Shown piece after piece: positions 1-8,668 of a DNA stretch of 40,710 nt; position 1 is the stretch's first letter; every line of letters begins with the position of its first letter. The stretch is from positions 1 through 40,710 of the forward strand of contig JAMLJD010000037.1 in assembly GCA_023953775.1 (NCBI GenBank), in the 5' to 3' direction. Under the pieces are notes generated by a model. That model was not told where the DNA came from and ran no database searches. It saw only the letters and a program-made list of their open reading frames with translations. The translations under genes and the position numbers were made by a program. Source of the stretch: Rhizobiaceae bacterium. Its GTDB lineage: Bacteria > Pseudomonadota > Alphaproteobacteria > Rhizobiales > Rhizobiaceae.

Positions 1-1
1 C

Positions 2-583
2 AAGCGCGAACTGGCCAAGGTGCGCTGGGGCCTGCCCTCGTCGAAAAAGGCGCTGCTTGATGCCGCGTCGAAACGGGCCGACAAGCTCCGCGCCAAGGGC
101 AAGGAAATCGACGACGAGGCATTTGCCGAGCTGCTGCGCATGGAGCCCGACCGTGGCACGACGAATGTCCGCAACACGTCGAGCCGCTAGGTGTCGAGCA
201 CCGCTGTGTGGTCCCCTTCACCAGCTTCGCCGAGCCGGACCCGAAGAACCGGCGCGGCGGGCCGATGCCGAATGCCTGGTTCGCGATTGACGAGAGCTGC
301 CCGATCGCCGCCTTCGCCGGCATCTGGGTGCCTCAATGGACGAGCGTGCGCAAGGTGAAGGACGGCGATGTGACGATCGACCTCTACGGTTTCCTGACGA
401 CGGAGCCCAACGCCGTCGTTGCGCCGATCCACTCCAAGGCGATGCCGGTGATCTTGACCACGGCCGAAGAGATCGAGACGTGGATGACCGCTCCCTGGGA
501 CGAGGCAGGGGGCGCTGCAGCGCCCCCTGCCTGAGGACAGGCTGGTGCTGCTCGACCGGGAAGAGGCGAACCTAAAAGTCTAG
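2..583 (+). pseudogene. SOS response-associated peptidase (SRAP/YedK family), frameshifted, 5' end outside the window
   Basis: Three consecutive reading frames together read as the C-terminal two thirds of an SRAP protein, a family that crosslinks to abasic sites in single-stranded DNA. Frame one runs from base 2 to a TAG at 188-190 and ends with TTNVRNTSSR. Frame two resumes at about 190 with GVEHRCVVPFTSFAEPD, and the conserved HWRRWL-type segment expected between them is missing. This fits a deletion of about 16 bases. Frame two continues through AVVAPIHSKAMPVILT and WMTAPWDEA. It is shifted again at a run of five G near 507-512, after which ALQRPLPEDRLVLLDREEA in the third frame runs to TAG 581-583. 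The family's catalytic Cys2 lies upstream of the window. Family recognition is secure. Whether both lesions are real or one is an assembly error cannot be told from one sequence. Confidence 0.85.
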
Positions 584-1169
584 GAAAAGAGCGAGTCAAA
601 ATAGCTGTTTTTGACCCCTTCAGTTCCTTTGCCAGGCGGCGCGCCGGGCTTTACCGCTTTGCCGGGTGCCATGTCGGCCGCCGCCAGGGCATTGATGCCG
701 TCGGCGACGGTTCGCAGTCGGTCGGCTACGGTTTCGGCCGGCAGCAGCGCGGTATTTTGTGCGGGTGGATTCCGATGCTGCCGTGACCGCGTTACCGCCG
801 GCGAGACCTAGGCCGTACACGCCCGTATAAAACCTGCCAGCGACCATGGCAGGACGCATGTTGGCGCATTCGGCCGGCATGGGCTTTCGATTGCCTTTCG
901 ATCGCCGCAACCATTGCAGCGTGTTCCGAGCGTGCCGCCGCGAAGCTCGCGATCGTCTGCGTTATCCAGTGACCGATCTCTTTGGATCGGAGCGCGGCGT
1001 TAATGTTCCGCCTCGTCATCTCACCGGCGAGCCGGCCCCACGATTGGCGAACAGCTTCGATCTCCTGCGGTGCGAGCCTCAGCGCGTCGAGCTGCTTTTG
1101 AAACCGGAGCCCCCAATTCCCGGTTGGCATATTGGCTAGGCGCCGGGCAGCGCGTTCGATATCGCCCAT
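580..1169 (-). pseudogene. decayed hypothetical protein split over three frames
   Basis: An ATG at 1169 opens about 105 plausible residues with a helical, charged composition (ERAARRLANMPTGNWGLRF, then EIGHWITQTIASFAAARSE). Around 830-870 the coding character moves to another frame (VAGRFYTGVYGLGLAGGNAV). Around 755-780 it moves to the third frame (HRNPPAQNTALLPAETVADR, later VKNSYFDSLFS) and ends at a stop whose bases 580-582 overlap the stop of the convergent SRAP pseudogene in a CTAG. I read this as one gene of roughly 195 codons with two indels. I do not recognise the family. The tail composition suggests a soluble protein. An alternative is a genuine 125-residue protein ending at 792, but the well-formed C-terminal segment in the third frame argues for decay. 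Confidence 0.5.
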
Positions 1170-1251
1170 GCGATTCTGAATTTAGTTGCCCGATCAGGGT
1201 ACACGCCGCAGTCTACCCACCTCCGAATTCATGTCTCCACAGGAGAGTAAG

Positions 1252-1268
1252 CCAAATTATAAATTTGG
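1252..1268. repeat. perfect inverted repeat CCAAATT-ATA-AATTTGG
   Basis: Seven-base arms are separated by three bases in AT-rich DNA about 85 bp upstream of the decayed minus-strand gene. The size and symmetry suit a dimeric regulator site, but no cognate protein is evident, and AT-rich DNA yields palindromes by chance. Confidence 0.4.
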
Positions 1269-1291
1269 AGGCAAAGAATATTTTCTTGATT

Positions 1292-1307
1292 AATGTTAAT
1301 TAACATT
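1292..1307. repeat. perfect 16-bp palindrome AATGTTAATTAACATT
   Basis: An uninterrupted 8+8 palindrome lies 23 bp beyond the previous inverted repeat. It may be an operator for a regulator encoded elsewhere or part of a mobile-element end; the sequence does not decide. Confidence 0.4.
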
Positions 1308-1540
1308 GTATTTTAGGGCGCGGATATTATCTCTATTGTCATTTATGCTTTACAAAATAAAGTATTATTTCGGGCTACCACGCAAGCTTACGCGCGCGGC
1401 CGACGCAGGCCGATCAGATCGAAATTGGGAAATGAATAGGGAGGGATTGGCCTATGGGCGCGAAAACCGTGTCAATTCAATCGCTTAGAACAAATTAATG
1501 GCGGGGTGTGAAGTCTGCTGCGAACCTGTCTCCGGTCGCG

Positions 1541-1742
1541 TTTTCCCTGATACCCGTCAATTTACAGGGAATTTGCGGGAAAAGCCGGCATTTCGTTAGC
1601 TGGGATGCCGGGATTAAGTTAAGGTACTCAGTGATTTATGGAGCGAATTCCCTGGTCATCGGAACAGGGAATTTTCAAGCACCGAACAGGGAACTGTTCA
1701 CCTGTTGCAGGGTTCATCGACTTAAAAACAGGGAACTGTCTG
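1541..1742. repeat. block of ACAGGGAA/TTCCCTG repeats (left block)
   Basis: ACAGGGAA occurs at 1564, 1664, 1686 and 1728, and TTCCCTG in the opposite sense at 1543 and 1648. The copy at 1684-1699 forms a perfect hairpin, GAACAG-GGAA-CTGTTC. A 14-base string, ATTTGCGGGAAAAG (1571-1584), recurs at 7122-7135 in the right block. From general knowledge, such degenerate tandem motifs are frequent in intergenic and island-border DNA of Mesorhizobium and relatives. Their function is not established. Confidence 0.75.
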
Positions 1743-1951
1743 TCGATATCCGACCAAGACGCAGTGGTTTCCTGAGAAGATGGCGTCGATGTCGACCGAC
1801 CGGTACCCGGCAGCCGTGCGGTTGTGCTTAATGCGTTCCCCGAGCATTCTCGAACTTGCGGCGGATTGAGGTGTGATTGCGTTGTCGGAACCGGGGTTGC
1901 GCCTTCCTTGATCTCGGTGTCACTTGAGCATTGGTACGTGTAAGCAACGAA

Positions 1952-2287
1952 TTACTCTTTCCGACCCGATACCCAGTCTTCGTATCCTTTACCAGAACCG
2001 CGTTTTGGAAGGTCATCTACCGAGGTCGATCTGATGATTTCTAAGGCCTTCATCGTCTCGCGGCCGAGCGACGTGATTTCGTATGTACCGAGTTTGGACC
2101 CGATGCTGTTCACCCGCTTTGCAAGACCGTGAACGCTTAGCGTTCTCAATACGTGATCGGTTGCACTCGCAGAATCGTATGTCCAACCACATTCAGGCCA
2201 CCAAGTTCCGTTCGTGGCCAAATAGCTAAGGACCTTGCGCTGTGCACTTCCGAGTGTACGCTTCTTTCTGACGGTCTTTCTGATCAC
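1952..2287 (-). CDS. small winged-helix-like protein
   Basis: This 111-residue protein starts at GTG 2287, preceded by GAGG five bases upstream; the frame offers no better start. Residues about 12-75 resemble a winged helix-turn-helix: a basic N-terminus (IRKTVRKKRTLGSAQRK), a helix ending in LSYLATNGTW, a possible recognition region (SATDHVLRTLSVHGLAKRV), and a short wing followed by GTYEITSLGRETMKALE, a pattern common in MarR- or PadR-like proteins. The C-terminus is polar. It stands alone between the left CAGGGAA repeat block and an IS3 remnant. A weak promoter with TTGACA is visible about 50 bp upstream. The family assignment comes from pattern only; a DNA-binding role is an inference. 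Confidence 0.6.
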   Translation of the reverse strand: MIRKTVRKKRTLGSAQRKVLSYLATNGTWWPECGWTYDSASATDHVLRTLSVHGLAKRVNSIGSKLGTYEITSLGRETMKALEIIRSTSVDDLPKRGSGKGYEDWVSGRKE

Positions 2288-2353
2288 GGCGGCCTCGGCA
2301 ACGGACTTAATTCAAGATTGTTCTATTTTTTGAAACAATGTCAACACCGGGAG

Positions 2354-2560
2354 TGAGGTGGACCCGCCTGGTGAGACAGTTTGGCGGCTTGGCTAAGGTG
2401 GATCGGGTTCGTTTCTATGCCGCCAGTTGCTCCGTCATTTCCGCCGTAGCATAGACCTCGTGGGGTGTCCTGCCGCCGAAGGTCGAGTGCGGGCGTCTCC
2501 GGTTGTAATAGTCCATCCAGGAACCGATCCCGCTGCGGGCTTCGCGCGATTTCATTTCGC
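2354..2560 (-). mobile_element. 3' remnant of an IS3-family insertion sequence
   Basis: Reading the minus strand from about 2553 to the stop at 2415-2417 gives REARSGIGSWMDYYNRRRPH followed by STFGGRTPHEVY. This is the C-terminus of an IS3-family OrfB integrase, whose usual signature is YNxxRPHSxLGGxTP. Only about 45 residues remain; the DDE catalytic core and OrfA are absent. The sequence beginning TGAGGTGGACCCG at 2354, just beyond the stop, looks like the terminal inverted repeat. The other end is lost where the sequence changes near 2560. The element cannot move by itself but marks past insertion beside the caspase-like gene. Confidence 0.8.
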
Positions 2561-2634
2561 GATTATCCGCGAATATGAAAGCGTTCGGAACACTGGCGTC
2601 GGTTCAACAAGCAGTCCTCACCCTATCGCACAAA

Positions 2635-5600
2635 TTAGAACAGCGGAATCTCGCCGGCCATCTCGTTGCGTGCGATCCAGGGTGTCTGCTCTCCGTCCGT
2701 AAGCGTGACGACCTCGCGTTTCAGCGCGCCGTAGATTTCGGAAAGCTCAAGCGCGCCGTTCCTGTTACGATCAGTATCCTGGCGTTCCACGCCGACGATC
2801 CGCGCAAGGCTGGTGGTAAAGACGCCGCCGCGCAGCGAGGATCGTTCCTGGCTCAGCTGGCGGCCTTTCGAGGCTGCGATCACCGCGACCCGACCGTCCC
2901 GATTGATGATCGAGGCGACCGCGCCATCATTCGCGCCGGAAAACTCGACCGCGCCCGAATGGCATGCATCGACGAACACAAACACACGCGCCTTCACCCC
3001 GGCCAGCGCCCGGGCGATCTTCGACCAGGAGGCGCCGGTAGCCGCGAGATCGTCGACGTCAGTATTCCGGCCAGCCAGGTAGAATGCGCCGTCTTCGTCG
3101 CGAAGACCGTGGCCTGCTGCCAGGATCATCACCGTATCGTCGGCGGTGGCAGTGGCGGTGATCCTTGCGATCCAGCGCAAAATCCCGCCCGCGAGGTCTT
3201 CCGATTCGAGCATGAGTTCCGTTTCCGCTTCCGAATAGTAGGTGTCGGCTGCAGCGCCGGCCATCTCGATGAAGGTCCGGGCATCCGAAGCTGCATAGGC
3301 CAGACGCGGTAGTCGCGGCGACGCATACTGGTCGGTACCGACGCCGAGCGCGAAAAGCCTTCCGACCGGCGACTTGTCTTCGCGCTCGACCGACACGGTG
3401 ACAGGAACGCTCTCCAGCCCCCGTTTGTCCCGAGCGATGGCGGTAACCCAGCGCGCACTGCCTTCGAGCGTCACGGTCTCCACGAAGCTGATCGAATGGT
3501 CCGAAGCGTGTCGTTGAAGGATCAGTTTTCCATCCACGGCGACCGTGATGTCCGCAAGCTGATTGACCGATACCGCGCTGATATCGATTTCCACCGTACC
3601 AGGCCGGGAAACAGGCTTGACTGCCATGCGCAGCGACGGCGGCGCGGTCAGTTCCGGCGGCTGCAATCGATCGGCTGTGCCCGCCAGGATAGCGCGGACA
3701 TGGTCGGGCCTGTCGAGAACAGCTTTGAACTGACTTGCGGTGTAGCGATCTGGAAGCCCGTCGAAAGACAGGTAGACGAAATGCCCCGCCTCCGGTGTGG
3801 CAATGTAGTAGCCGGTTGGATCATAGAGTGCCAGTTCGTCGTCCAGATACTTTCCGTTGAGGATCTTGCGACCGTCCTTGAGCTTGAAGACCGAGATCAC
3901 CCCGTTTTCGCCGACCACGAAGATGTTGTCACCGCCTACGTCCAAGGCGACCATTCCAACCGGTCCCCCGATCTCGGACACCTCTCCGACCCACTTGACC
4001 CTGCCTTGTTCCAAGTCGAACACGCCGAAATGCAGCGATGGCGTCACGAAGGCGAGATGGCGCGCGTCCAGCCGGCTGGCATACATGTCGTCATAGCTGT
4101 TGATGTACCCGAAGCCGGCGGCAACGTTGCGGAAATAGCTGTCCGGTGAGGAATGCCGGTTCATCGGGTCGACGCGTTCCCCAAAGCCCTTCTCCTCGAA
4201 TGCCGAGCCGAAGAGGTGCTGGCGATACGAGCCATCGGCGGTTTCCGTGATGAAGTAAAGGCCGCCATTGTTGACACCGACGCCGGATCCGGTGAAGCAT
4301 CTTGATCCGACAATCCAGGCCGATTTTCCACCTCTCGTCCAATGGCGTGCATACATCACATGGTCCGGATTGATGCCGAACTCTGCGCCTTCCGGACAGT
4401 GCAAGACGTCATAAGGCAACTCCTGCTCGTCGAAGACCCGCCCCAGCCCGACGTCACGCCATTTTTGTGTTTCGGTCCACCGTTCCAGGCGGTCCTCATA
4501 CGCGTCCTCCTCGCCTCCCGGCGTGACAGCATCGCTGAACAGAATGCCCTCACCTGTGTCGACCGAAAGGAGGCTCACCCCGACGAGATCCGCGATCCTC
4601 TCGCCGATATGATTGCGCCGGGTAGCCTCGGCCTTCTTCGAAGGCGCGATCGCCAGCGAAACGGCCGCGCGTTGCGTGACGGGAGTGGCGACCGCGCCTC
4701 CCTCCTTGCCGACGACGCGCTTTGAACCGACCGGCTCATGGGACGCATCGATATTCGTCGCGAGGAGGAGGCATCCCGGCGATTGTTCGGGGTTGTCCAC
4801 CCTGCCGTAGGATACCGTCATGGGACCGGAAGAGGCCCCGTGCACGATGCGCCATGAACCGCAAGGCGCGCTTTCGGTCTTGCGCGTGCGCACCAGTCCG
4901 ATGCCCTGCGGTAATTCGGCGGTGTCGATATCCTGATAATGGAGATAGTCCGACGCCGCCGTCAGCGAGATCGGGTCGAGCAACGTCCGCGACCAAGGGT
5001 ACATTGAGTAGATTGCCGCCTGGTCGGTATCAATGATCACCGACAGCGGAGGACCGTCGAGACGTCCGGAAGAAAGGAGCGGGCTGTAGCGGTGTATTCT
5101 CCCGTCGACCAATCCCGGGACGATGATGAGGTCTTCCTCGAATGCTGAGCCTCCGTCCTGTTCGATCAGGGCATAGCTGTCTCCTTCTGTCCAATTGATC
5201 GAGTCGACCGACGCTGTCCGCGTCGTGGACGACGATGAGCGGTAGACGCTCTTCCTGGCGAGGAGATCTATGATCTCAACGGCATATCCGTTCTCGAAGA
5301 GGGCGGTGAGAAATCTCGACGTCGGAGAGAATTTCGGTTCCTGGCCCCTGCGTTCAAGGATGATGTTCCCACTCTCGCTATCGACAATACGGTACCATCC
5401 GTCGAAGACATGCATCGTATATCTGCCGTTGATCGAATGGACGATGCTGTCAGGCTGCTCCACCGAATACATGTCCTGGACGTAAATCTTAGGCTTGCCG
5501 ACGGACACCTGAAGCCTTTGATCAGCGAAGCGGTATGCATAGTGATCTCGTCGTGCGAAATCTTCCTTGAAGAAGGGGCGCTCGCGGAGTCGCGGGACCT

Positions 5601-6486
5601 CGACAAGAGACCAGCCTACCGCCATCTCGCCCGTTTCATGGGTCGTGAATCCGAAACTGCCTTCCGAAATTGTTCGACCTTCCGTTGCCGCTACGTTCGC
5701 CAACGGAACGACAAGGCGGGTGCGATCACGGTCCTGGGCGATGCCGTAGGGACCGGGCGCTTGCGGCGGCAACGCGACAAACCCGTCCCCGGAGAATCGG
5801 ACGCCGCTGGAAAACGAGAACATCAGGTAGAACGGATTTGCTCCACACAGCTTGTGAAGATCATGTTCGAGCTGCCACGATACGCGGATCTCCTGTCCGG
5901 CCTCAATACGTCCGCCCTTTTCCGTATTCATGGTAACCTCGACGCGCGGCGCGGCAGCGTCGGTGAGTGTATCAGCAAGGCAAGCCGTCTTCCCGTCGAC
6001 CGGAGATTGTTCTTCGATCTGAAAGACCTTCTTGCCCACCGAGGACAGGAGCCTTTCCTCGCAGCCGATGCGCGCCGCGACCAGCGCGAAGGAGAGCCCG
6101 AAAGGACCTGCCTTCGGAGGCACGATGCGGAGCACCCGCTCGCCGCTCCGCAAATCATCGATCGCGAAGCGGTTCCATTCCTGCGCGAAGGCGATCCCGG
6201 GGTCCCGGTATCCGTCATCCGAGAGGAACAGCGTGTCGGCCGTGGCCACGAAGACCAGCATGTAGCCGTCGGTGCTGTCGTCCCATGCGCTCCCTACGAC
6301 GATGTCCAGCGGCTCTCCAGCGTGGTGGATTGCCTCCTGTGGCCAATTCACCCCGAGCTTCTCAATGAGCCTGTATCCGCGCTCATAAAACTGGTTGCAG
6401 GCGACCTCATCTGCCTTCGCAAGACTCGCGCCAAAAAGCATCCCAAGCAGCGCGGTGAACGCGCAACACACGTCAATTCTGCTCAT
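2635..6486 (-). CDS. exported caspase-family (C14-like) protease with EF-hand
   Basis: This is a protein of 1283 residues when started at ATG 6486. That start exposes a signal peptide (MSRIDVCCAFTALLGMLFGA, cleavage likely after AKA at about residue 25). A GTG at 6579 would add 31 residues and hide it. The first ~1000 residues are beta-rich, with propeller-like segments (for example VGMVALDVGGDNIFVVGENG). They end in DPTGYYIATPEAGHFVYLSF and QFKAVLDRPD, a layout seen in WD40/propeller-caspase proteins. The caspase domain occupies about residues 1045-1283. His1126 lies in LAAGHG and Cys1175 in VDACHSGA, so the His/Cys dyad is intact. Residues 1239-1250 (DRNRNGALELSE) match an EF-hand calcium loop at positions 1, 3, 5, 6 and 12, so calcium activation is plausible. 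The location is probably periplasmic or secreted. It is monocistronic, between an IS3 remnant and a repeat block. The natural substrate is unknown. Confidence 0.85.
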   Translation of the reverse strand: MSRIDVCCAFTALLGMLFGASLAKADEVACNQFYERGYRLIEKLGVNWPQEAIHHAGEPLDIVVGSAWDDSTDGYMLVFVATADTLFLSDDGYRDPGIAFAQEWNRFAIDDLRSGERVLRIVPPKAGPFGLSFALVAARIGCEERLLSSVGKKVFQIEEQSPVDGKTACLADTLTDAAAPRVEVTMNTEKGGRIEAGQEIRVSWQLEHDLHKLCGANPFYLMFSFSSGVRFSGDGFVALPPQAPGPYGIAQDRDRTRLVVPLANVAATEGRTISEGSFGFTTHETGEMAVGWSLVEVPRLRERPFFKEDFARRDHYAYRFADQRLQVSVGKPKIYVQDMYSVEQPDSIVHSINGRYTMHVFDGWYRIVDSESGNIILERRGQEPKFSPTSRFLTALFENGYAVEIIDLLARKSVYRSSSSTTRTASVDSINWTEGDSYALIEQDGGSAFEEDLIIVPGLVDGRIHRYSPLLSSGRLDGPPLSVIIDTDQAAIYSMYPWSRTLLDPISLTAASDYLHYQDIDTAELPQGIGLVRTRKTESAPCGSWRIVHGASSGPMTVSYGRVDNPEQSPGCLLLATNIDASHEPVGSKRVVGKEGGAVATPVTQRAAVSLAIAPSKKAEATRRNHIGERIADLVGVSLLSVDTGEGILFSDAVTPGGEEDAYEDRLERWTETQKWRDVGLGRVFDEQELPYDVLHCPEGAEFGINPDHVMYARHWTRGGKSAWIVGSRCFTGSGVGVNNGGLYFITETADGSYRQHLFGSAFEEKGFGERVDPMNRHSSPDSYFRNVAAGFGYINSYDDMYASRLDARHLAFVTPSLHFGVFDLEQGRVKWVGEVSEIGGPVGMVALDVGGDNIFVVGENGVISVFKLKDGRKILNGKYLDDELALYDPTGYYIATPEAGHFVYLSFDGLPDRYTASQFKAVLDRPDHVRAILAGTADRLQPPELTAPPSLRMAVKPVSRPGTVEIDISAVSVNQLADITVAVDGKLILQRHASDHSISFVETVTLEGSARWVTAIARDKRGLESVPVTVSVEREDKSPVGRLFALGVGTDQYASPRLPRLAYAASDARTFIEMAGAAADTYYSEAETELMLESEDLAGGILRWIARITATATADDTVMILAAGHGLRDEDGAFYLAGRNTDVDDLAATGASWSKIARALAGVKARVFVFVDACHSGAVEFSGANDGAVASIINRDGRVAVIAASKGRQLSQERSSLRGGVFTTSLARIVGVERQDTDRNRNGALELSEIYGALKREVVTLTDGEQTPWIARNEMAGEIPLF

Positions 6487-7260
6487 CCACTCAGTCCCGA
6501 CGGCTCTATAAAGGGTGGAAAGCATAGCCTCGATCATGGCCAAACGCTTGGCACTATTCAGAACTTTACGATTATCCACATTTTACGGCTTTTCGGGAGA
6601 TCAGTTGTCTGATCCGTGGGCATGCTCAGATCGCGAGGTCACTTCATTGCCTGTCTCCTTCATTGAGGAACAGGCTAACCCAAAATCGGGAACATCTCAG
6701 GGGAGCAGGTCATAATGTCGCAAGGGACGCCGGCCGGGGTACAACATGTTGTGTGCGTCGACTGTGGAAAGCGGGGAGAGCCGGGCGCCGCAGCGGACAC
6801 CTGTTTCCTGTTCGCCCATTCCCTGTTCGGTGCGAACATATTCCCTGCAAGCCATCCTGTTTTTCCCTATTCGGGCGCGCAGGGAATTTGCGCCTAAGCC
6901 ATTGTAACTTCGTGGCAATTCCACGCCCGAATCGGCCGGGAGCCGCCGGAAGCACGTATTTTCCCTGAAAATTCCCTGTATTCAGGGAAATTCAACCTGA
7001 GACAGGTTCGCCAAAGACTGCGCACACCACCATCCGACCCTCCCATGAACCGTCTGGTTTCGCGTCTCTTTGAAGATGTAGCCAACCTGTAGCGCGCAGG
7101 TTCACCTCGCAGGACTCGGGCATTTGCGGGAAAAGGCGGGAATGGCCGATGACAAGCGGGCGCGGGCCGCATCATCGTCGACCCACGACGAGCCCAAGTC
7201 AGCCTCGCCGGAGCCGTGAGGGTAGCCGTGGGAACGCGCATTCGATCGGTATCCGCGATG
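6487..7260. other. gene-free stretch upstream of the caspase-like gene
   Basis: No coding region stands out. The part nearest the caspase-like gene should hold its promoter, though no clear -35/-10 pair was found. The remainder is occupied by the right repeat block. Confidence 0.6.
6801..7142. repeat. block of TTCCCTGT/ACAGGGAA repeats (right block)
   Basis: TTCCCTG occurs at 6819, 6841, 6961 and 6972, a TTCCCTA variant near 6863, and CAGGGAA at 6880 and 6983. A perfect hairpin, TTCCCTG-TATT-CAGGGAA, covers 6972-6989. The string ATTTGCGGGAAAAG at 7122-7135 repeats 1571-1584 exactly. Most copies here run opposite to those of the left block, so the two blocks are largely inverted around the segment 1.75-6.8 kb. 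Confidence 0.75.
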
Positions 7261-8346
7261 TCAGTCATCTCCGAACCCGTCAAAGTCCCCATCTTTAGGG
7301 GTGATCGTTACGGCGTCGTCGGGCCATTGATAGACGTCAGGAAAGCGCAGTTTGGCGGACTCGTATGTGGTTTCGGTGCAGAATTCTGGAAAGTCCGTGA
7401 TCAATGCATCTTTCAGCTTGAATCGTATCCGCGAGAAGAAGTCGGCATAGAGCTCGGATATCTTTTCCGCCTCGTTTTCGCCCGATGATACCGGTTCGCA
7501 GATGGTCAGTCGCTGGAGATCCCCCTCATCCAACGGCGCGACTACTTTTTGCCCATCCGGCAATTGCAACTGCTGCATTGGTGGGTTGTCCGCTCGAAAG
7601 AAGACACCCAGCCGTTTCGACCAGTGGAGCCCGCCGAACCAAGGCAGGAGGCTGCCGCTTATTTCGCAGAACATCAGGGTTGGGGGCTCACCGCTATTGA
7701 TGATTCGTGAATTTATGATCACGCATCCTGTAAAGCTCGCGTCCGAAAGATCGCCCGACACAGTCGAATTCACGATACGCGCACCAGTCGCCGCTGCACG
7801 CTTCAACGAGACAAACTTCAAGTCCGCCTCAAGAATCTGCGGGTCGTAGAGAACAGCGTCGTCCAGTATCGGAAGCATAGAAAACACGCGCCGGTTACCA
7901 GCGATGACAATACCGGAGAAGGTGGCGGGCTGCTGGCACTTCTGCGTGTCATTGTCCCACAGCCCGACCGCCTCACAGGACGCATCCCAGCCTTCAAGAC
8001 TGCCCCCTCTGTCGTGGATGTTGGTGATCGCTTCACCCTTGCCGGTATTGCCAGGAGCCCGGCGGAGGAGGACGGATCGATAGCGCTCGATTGCATCTTC
8101 TCTCAGTTCAGACCGGAGCTCGATGCGGTCCTCAAGATCCACGCTGATCTGATAGGCGGTGAAGAGCAAAACTATGAACCCCGTTGCCCCGGCAACCAGC
8201 CCAACCAATTTCGCTCCATCGCTCTGAACCAAATGCCGCACGAGCCAGGACGAGATGACCGAAGGCATGAGAAGCAGAACCGCCGCGCCGAATATTACGA
8301 ATGCAGCGGCAAGCAAGATGTCCTCATATCCTGCAATCAGTTCCAT
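7261..8346 (-). CDS. two-TM membrane protein with pentapeptide-like stretch
   Basis: The ATG at 8346 has a strong GAGGGAGA ribosome site seven bases upstream, giving 361 residues; an ATG at 8427 lacks one. Two membrane segments lie near the N-terminus (ILLAAAFVIFGAAVLLLMPS and LVGLVAGATGFIVLLFTAYQ), followed by a charged helix (ISVDLEDRIELRSELREDAI). The large C-terminal domain contains a run resembling loose pentapeptide repeats (ADLKFVSLKRAAATGARIVN, then SDASFTGCVIINSRIIN). It ends in an acidic tail (KDGDFDGFGDD). I do not recognise a named family. It shares strand with the caspase-like gene but is separated from it by about 770 bases of repeats, so an operon is unlikely. A scaffold or sensor role would be speculation. 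Confidence 0.75.
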   Translation of the reverse strand: MELIAGYEDILLAAAFVIFGAAVLLLMPSVISSWLVRHLVQSDGAKLVGLVAGATGFIVLLFTAYQISVDLEDRIELRSELREDAIERYRSVLLRRAPGNTGKGEAITNIHDRGGSLEGWDASCEAVGLWDNDTQKCQQPATFSGIVIAGNRRVFSMLPILDDAVLYDPQILEADLKFVSLKRAAATGARIVNSTVSGDLSDASFTGCVIINSRIINSGEPPTLMFCEISGSLLPWFGGLHWSKRLGVFFRADNPPMQQLQLPDGQKVVAPLDEGDLQRLTICEPVSSGENEAEKISELYADFFSRIRFKLKDALITDFPEFCTETTYESAKLRFPDVYQWPDDAVTITPKDGDFDGFGDD

Positions 8347-8668
8347 CGACCTGTCTCCCTCGCCCGTCGACATCAATAGTTCACGTGTCGGGGTCGATCC
8401 AGTGAGATGGCTCGCGAGATCGCTCATGTCATAGGCACCAATGAGAATGCCCGTGGAACCATTGAAAGTGCGGCGGGTTTCATTGCCATCCGTCTCCTGC
8501 GCTCACGGCATCGTTGACGGGATCCGTGCCGGCAGCCTGGCAACCGCCGGAGCATGAAAGGCGGAGATTGCCTCACCTGGCGTCGTCTCCTTCGACGCTT
8601 CGATCGAATTCGGCCCGCTGCGTGTCAGACCGTGATTGCCGACACACTTTCCCTGAAAGGACCAGGAC
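8347..8668. other. divergent intergenic region
   Basis: This stretch separates the minus-strand membrane protein gene and the plus-strand threonine protease gene, so it must hold both promoters. I found no clear promoter pair, repeat or small gene. The ribosome site AAGGACCAGG directly before 8669 is the only element I can name. Confidence 0.5.

Larger units (their letters stand above)
1170..1951. other. gene-free AT-rich gap
   Basis: I see no convincing coding region here. Bases about 1190-1500 are clearly richer in A+T than the rest of the window, which suggests foreign or non-coding DNA. The stretch contains two perfect inverted repeats (1252-1268 and 1292-1307) and a block of CAGGGAA repeats (1541-1742), listed separately. 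Bases 1743-1951 show nothing I can name. Confidence 0.6.

Noticed and set aside
1541..1742. CRISPR array
   Set aside because: The repeated unit is only 7-9 bases, irregularly spaced and present in both orientations; there are no cas genes.
1306..1831. Two short plus-strand open frames in the AT-rich gap
   Set aside because: They run through repeat DNA, lack ribosome sites and show no protein-like composition.
2427..2702. 91-codon plus-strand open frame
   Set aside because: It is antisense to the IS3 transposase remnant and the 3' end of the caspase-like gene.
5410..6612. 400-codon plus-strand open frame
   Set aside because: It lies opposite the caspase-like gene, has no family resemblance and the composition of an antisense shadow in GC-rich DNA.
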